Part shown: positions 8,406-11,305 of the stretch, piece after piece
Numbering within the stretch: position 1 is the stretch's first letter
Layout of the letters: every line of letters begins with the position of its first letter
Assembly: GCA_023433925.1 (NCBI GenBank)
Contig: JAEYTO010000108.1
Location: 1-11,305, forward strand
Source of the DNA: Pseudomonadota bacterium
GTDB taxonomy: Bacteria; Desulfobacterota; Desulfovibrionia; Desulfovibrionales; Desulfovibrionaceae
DNA: 11,305 bases
Reading direction: 5' to 3'
The notes under the pieces: generated by a model
What the model was told of the DNA's origin: nothing
The model's input: only the letters and a program-made list of their open reading frames with translations
Database searches by the model: none
Program-made: the position numbers and the translations under genes

Positions 8406-8499
8406 GGGCTTCGCCCTCCGCATCGCATCAGGGGCTTCGCCCCCCGAACCCCACCAGGGGCGCCGCCCCTGGACCCCGCCAGGGGGATAATCCCCCTGG
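8406..8499 (-). repeat. Modular hairpin repeat, copy 3 (between glcF and secA)
   Basis: Four hairpins with three-base loops stand in a row: 8479-8487/8491-8499, 8454-8461/8465-8472, 8431-8435/8439-8443 and 8406-8409/8413-8416. Read on the minus strand, the first two, their GGGGT linker and the TGGTGGGGT linker line up with the central part of copy 2, but copy 2 has one additional hairpin inserted. Stem bases differ in both arms at once: CCAGGGAAA/TTTCCCTGG in copy 2 corresponds to CCAGGGGGA/TCCCCCTGG here. The last hairpin ends 16 bases from the secA ribosome binding site. Confidence 0.8.
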
Positions 8500-8538
8500 G
8501 CCCCCATGGGTTGGGAAATTGGACGGTATTTCAATAAG

Positions 8539-8558
8539 CCCCTTGGCTCTCCAGGGGG
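8539..8558. other. 8-bp GC-rich hairpin downstream of glcF
   Basis: CCCCTTGG (8539-8546) pairs with CCAGGGGG (8551-8558), with one T-G wobble, around CTCT. On the minus strand the stem is followed by TTATTGAAATACC, a modest T-containing tail, so it could end some glcF transcripts. Just beside it, GGACGGTATTTC (8521-8532) resembles GGACGGGTATTTC at the junction of blocks D and C in copy 2, but on the opposite relative orientation. Confidence 0.4.
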
Positions 8559-8571
8559 CGGGGCGGTGAGT

Positions 8572-8601
8572 GACGCAACGCAACCGCCGCGACGCAACGC
8601 A
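8572..8601. repeat. Short direct repeat after glcF
   Basis: GACGCAACGCA occurs at 8572-8582 and again at 8591-8601, a spacing of 19 bases. It lies between the glcF stop and the hairpin at 8539-8558. No function is evident. Confidence 0.5.
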
Positions 8602-8614
8602 GATTCAAAGCCGA

Positions 8615-8629
8615 CAGGCCTATGGCCTG
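8615..8629 (-). other. Perfect small palindrome overlapping the glcF stop
   Basis: CAGGCC (8615-8620) pairs with GGCCTG (8624-8629) around three bases. The TAG stop of glcF (8622-8620) lies in the loop and first paired base. It is too short for a terminator by itself. Confidence 0.4.
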
Positions 8630-9804
8630 ACGATCTCCAGCCAGTGGCCCACGGCCACGCCTGCGGGCGCGGTGGCCGAGAGCTGCAAGACGCAGGCGCT
8701 GCAGCCCGTGAGCAACTGCTCGCCGGGCCTGGCCTCGAAATATTCCCAGCAGCGCGCGGCCACGGCCCTGGACAGGCCGGGGTCGGCCAACTGCATGACG
8801 CCGCCGAAGCCGCAGCAGCGCTCCAGACCGGCCTTCTTCAGTCGTCCAGCCATGGCCCTGGCCAGGAACTGCCGATCCTGGTCATTGCCCGCGCCGTGGC
8901 AGGGCCTATGGTAGTGCACCCCTTGGGGCGCGTTGTCCAGCACTTCAAATTCCGTCGGGCCCATGAGCCCGGCCAAGGGAACCACGGCGCGCAGCCACTC
9001 CTCGCGCTCGGAAGGCTCCCAGCCCAGGTCCTCCTGCGCGTAGCCGCGCAGGCCGCAACGGCAAGTGGCGCAGAAGACCGCCACGAGCGGCCGGCCCGCC
9101 GCCCGCCAGACAGCGACGTTGGCGCGCCGCACGGCCCGTTGCGCGTCCTCCAGGCCGGCATGGCCCATGGAGCAGCCGCAGCACTCGAACAAGTCGGGCA
9201 TGAGTTCATACCCGAGCCCTGTGAGAATCGCGCGCGCGGCCCGGCTCCAGTGGCGCTTGGCGTGGCGCGCAGTACAACCCTCGAAAAGTAAGACTTTTTC
9301 GCCAGCGCCGCAAGCATCGTAGCGCGTCACGGCCAGCCAGGGCTCGATGGTCCTGCCGCCGTGCAGGGCCGCGAGCTGGCGCAGCAGGGGCTTGATCCGT
9401 TCCGGCGCGAGTTCGCCGGGCATGATCTTAGCCAGAGCCCCGGCCATGGGCCACAGCGCGCCGGGCCTGGTCAGCCACTGCCACCACAGCCACTCGCGCC
9501 AGCCCGGATGCTCGGCCCGCAGCCTCGACACCAGCTCCGGACCGCACAGGCCGTGGGGGCAGGCCCTCTCGCAGCGGCCGCAGGCCAGGCACATGGCCGC
9601 CAATCTGGCGGCCTTCTTCTCGTCGAGGCCGCTGCCCACCTCGGCCGCGCGCGCGGCCAGGTGGAACTTGGCGCGCGGCGAAAGCTCCTCGCGGCCCGTG
9701 GCGGCCACGAGCGGGCAGACCTCCAGGCACTTGCCGCACAGGATGCACTTGGGCGCGAGGTGCGTGCCGTCGTGGAGGCAGTGGTGGTCGGTGCCGTGCG
9801 CCAT
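8620..9804 (-). CDS. glcF: Glycolate/D-lactate oxidase iron-sulfur subunit (GlcF/CCG family)
   Basis: A 394-residue electron-transfer subunit that should pass electrons from the GlcD-type flavoprotein to the membrane quinone pool or a related acceptor. The N-terminal half has two 4Fe-4S ferredoxin motifs: C20, C23, C26, C30 and C72, C75, C78, C82. The C-terminal half has two CCG domains with complete cysteine sets: C177, C208-C209, C245, C248 and C302, C330-C331, C368, C371. HdrD and LutA share these domains, but pairing with the FAD gene favours the GlcF/Dld role. The ATG lies six bases after the upstream stop with no clear Shine-Dalgarno, suggesting coupled translation. A stretch near 102-130 is Trp-rich (WREWLWWQW) and may touch the membrane. 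Whether glycolate, D-lactate or another 2-hydroxyacid is used cannot be decided here. Confidence 0.9.
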   Translation of the reverse strand: MAHGTDHHCLHDGTHLAPKCILCGKCLEVCPLVAATGREELSPRAKFHLAARAAEVGSGLDEKKAARLAAMCLACGRCERACPHGLCGPELVSRLRAEHPGWREWLWWQWLTRPGALWPMAGALAKIMPGELAPERIKPLLRQLAALHGGRTIEPWLAVTRYDACGAGEKVLLFEGCTARHAKRHWSRAARAILTGLGYELMPDLFECCGCSMGHAGLEDAQRAVRRANVAVWRAAGRPLVAVFCATCRCGLRGYAQEDLGWEPSEREEWLRAVVPLAGLMGPTEFEVLDNAPQGVHYHRPCHGAGNDQDRQFLARAMAGRLKKAGLERCCGFGGVMQLADPGLSRAVAARCWEYFEARPGEQLLTGCSACVLQLSATAPAGVAVGHWLEIVRP

Positions 9805-9810
9805 CGAAAA

Positions 9811-11247
9811 TCAGTACCCCTTGCCCGGATTCAGTATCCCGCTCGGGTCGAAGGCCTTCTTGACTTCCCGCATCAGCGCCCTTTCATTCTCCCCAATCTG
9901 CCAGTGCAGGTAGGGCAGCTTGGTCAGGCCGATGCCGTGCTCGCCGCTGAGCGTGCCGCCAAGCTCCAGGGTGATGCGCATGACCTCTTCCTTGGCGGCC
10001 AACGCACGGCTTCGCTCGTCCTGGTTCGCGGCGTCGTGCATGATGTTCACGTGCAGGTTCCCGTCGCCCAGGTGGCCGAAGAGGAGCATCTTCAGGCCGC
10101 GCTCCTTGCCGAGCGCCTCGAAGCGGCGCACGGCCTCGCCGAGCTTGCCGCGCGGCACGGTCACGTCGTCGCTGATCTTGTCGGGCGCGATGCGGAAGGA
10201 GGCTGGGTTGATGAGCTTGCGCAGCTCCCACAGGCGATCCTCGTCAGCGCCGCGACCCGTAAGCAGGCAGGCCGGATCGTGCCGCCGGAAAACGGCCTCC
10301 AGCCTGCGCAGATCCTCGGCCACGGCCGGTTCGCTGCCGTCGATGCGCAAGAGCAGCACGGCCTGCGTGTCCCTGCTCCAGGGCGTGCCGCCCTCGCCCA
10401 CTTGGGCGATGGCGTCGAGCACGAGGCCGGCCATGAACTCCATGGCCGTGGGCAACGTGCCGCAGCCGAACACGGCGCGCGCCGCGTCCATGGCTTTCTC
10501 CACGGTCGCGAACCCGGCCAGGAGCGAGGCCGTGGCCTCGGGCAGGGGCAGAAGTTTCAAGGTCAGCTCGGTCATGACGCCGAGGGTGCCCTCGCTGCCC
10601 ACGAACAATCTGGCCAAATCCAATCCCGCGACGTTCTTGTGGCAGCGGCCGCCCAGGCGCATGATCTTCCCGCCGGGCAGCACGGCCTCGACACCCAGGA
10701 CATAGTCCCGCGTGACGCCGTACTTGACCGCGCGCATGCCGCCCGCGCCCATGGCCACGTTGCCGCCGAGCGTCGAGATGGACGCGCTGGCCGGGTCGGG
10801 CGGATAGAACAACCCGCGACGCTTCAACTCCTGCTGGAAATCCCCGTTGATGACGCCGGGCTCGACCACGGCCACGAAATCGTCGGCGCTGATCTCCTTG
10901 ATCCTGTTCATGCGCAGCATGGATACCACCACGCCGCCTTGGCCGGCATCGCTTTCACCACCCAGCCCCGCGTCTTTCCCCACGCCCTGACCCGAGCCAT
11001 CGCCCGGCACGGCCGCGCCGACGACATTCGTGGCCCTGCCCCGCGTGAATAGCGGAATCTTCTCGGCTTCCGCCCAGCGCAGCAGCTCCACGACCTGCTC
11101 CCGCGCCTCCGGCCGCACCACGGCCCAAGCCGTGCCGCTCAAGCGGCTCGCGTCGGTGCCGAAGATGAGCTTCTCTTCAGAGGTAAACAGGCTCCCGTCG
11201 CCGGGAAACAGATCGCGGAGGAACTTCTCGTGCTTGGGGCTGAGCAT
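9811..11247 (-). CDS. glcD: FAD-linked 2-hydroxyacid dehydrogenase (GlcD/Dld family)
   Basis: A 478-residue flavoprotein of the GlcD/D-lactate dehydrogenase family, oxidising a 2-hydroxyacid to the 2-ketoacid. The FAD-binding half shows the PPDPAS and GGNVAMGAGG motifs (149-170) followed by VKYGVTRDYVLG. The substrate half has GHLGDGNLH (391-399) with H392 and H399 and the SGEHGIG motif (434-440). The C-terminus (DPSGILNPGKGY) is typical and complete. The usual RGAGT loop appears as RGRATN (69-74), and about 22 Gly/Asp/Ser-rich residues (82-103) are inserted just after it. GGGAG five bases before the ATG supports the start. It is the first gene of the pair with glcF. The exact substrate is uncertain. 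Confidence 0.92.
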   Translation of the reverse strand: MLSPKHEKFLRDLFPGDGSLFTSEEKLIFGTDASRLSGTAWAVVRPEAREQVVELLRWAEAEKIPLFTRGRATNVVGAAVPGDGSGQGVGKDAGLGGESDAGQGGVVVSMLRMNRIKEISADDFVAVVEPGVINGDFQQELKRRGLFYPPDPASASISTLGGNVAMGAGGMRAVKYGVTRDYVLGVEAVLPGGKIMRLGGRCHKNVAGLDLARLFVGSEGTLGVMTELTLKLLPLPEATASLLAGFATVEKAMDAARAVFGCGTLPTAMEFMAGLVLDAIAQVGEGGTPWSRDTQAVLLLRIDGSEPAVAEDLRRLEAVFRRHDPACLLTGRGADEDRLWELRKLINPASFRIAPDKISDDVTVPRGKLGEAVRRFEALGKERGLKMLLFGHLGDGNLHVNIMHDAANQDERSRALAAKEEVMRITLELGGTLSGEHGIGLTKLPYLHWQIGENERALMREVKKAFDPSGILNPGKGY

Positions 11248-11305
11248 GCGGGCTCCCGGTCTTTCCGCGCCCGGCGCGAACCAGAAGTTTTGGGAGGGGT
11301 TGGGG
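11248..11305. other. Upstream edge of glcD
   Basis: Only 58 bases are visible before glcD. They contain its ribosome binding site (GGGAG on the minus strand) and no recognisable promoter, which probably lies beyond the window. Confidence 0.4.

Noticed and set aside
9361..11052. A 563-codon plus-strand frame antisense to glcF and glcD
   Set aside because: It crosses two real genes and their junction, with a composition of antisense frames and no recognisable motif.

Overview
The window looks like a chromosomal stretch from a GC-rich, anaerobic-type deltaproteobacterium, most likely of the Desulfovibrio group. This rests on the protein character (a two-subunit FAD/Fe-S 2-hydroxyacid dehydrogenase, a mid-length SecA with a zinc-binding tail, a bifunctional-type ArgJ) and on the order glcD-glcF-secA near argJ. 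I recall a similar order in Desulfovibrio vulgaris from memory and could not check it. There is no tRNA, rRNA, CRISPR array, transposase or phage gene.

Layout. Bases 1-633 have no convincing gene. They hold one copy of a modular hairpin repeat and three further strong RNA-type folds. At 634-2574 (+) is a membrane diguanylate cyclase with a periplasmic dCACHE sensor, HAMP, PAS and GGDEF domains. It converges on a minus-strand operon read argJ (4973-3783), an HD-domain nucleotidase-like protein (3765-3136) and a YfcE-like metallophosphoesterase (3129-2638), with gaps of only 17 and 6 bases. A 387-base divergent region separates argJ from a 54-residue DUF1328-type membrane protein (5361-5525, +). 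Then come an intrinsic terminator on the minus strand (5584-5615), a second copy of the hairpin repeat, secA (8378-5865, -), a third repeat copy in the secA leader, and the glcD-glcF pair (11247-8620, -), which runs towards secA.

How the genes work together. GlcD and GlcF should form one membrane-associated oxidase for glycolate, D-lactate or a similar 2-hydroxyacid. The argJ operon joins arginine synthesis to two small metal-dependent phosphatase-type enzymes. The cyclase probably turns an extracellular signal, plausibly an amino acid, into c-di-GMP. SecA powers protein export.

The protein genes are ordinary. The unusual part is the intergenic DNA: three repeat copies built from short stems with three-base loops, whose stems differ between copies but keep pairing. 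Two of them lie in sense orientation directly after minus-strand genes. Between copies 1 and 2, all 14 substitutions I counted in 145 aligned bases are transitions.
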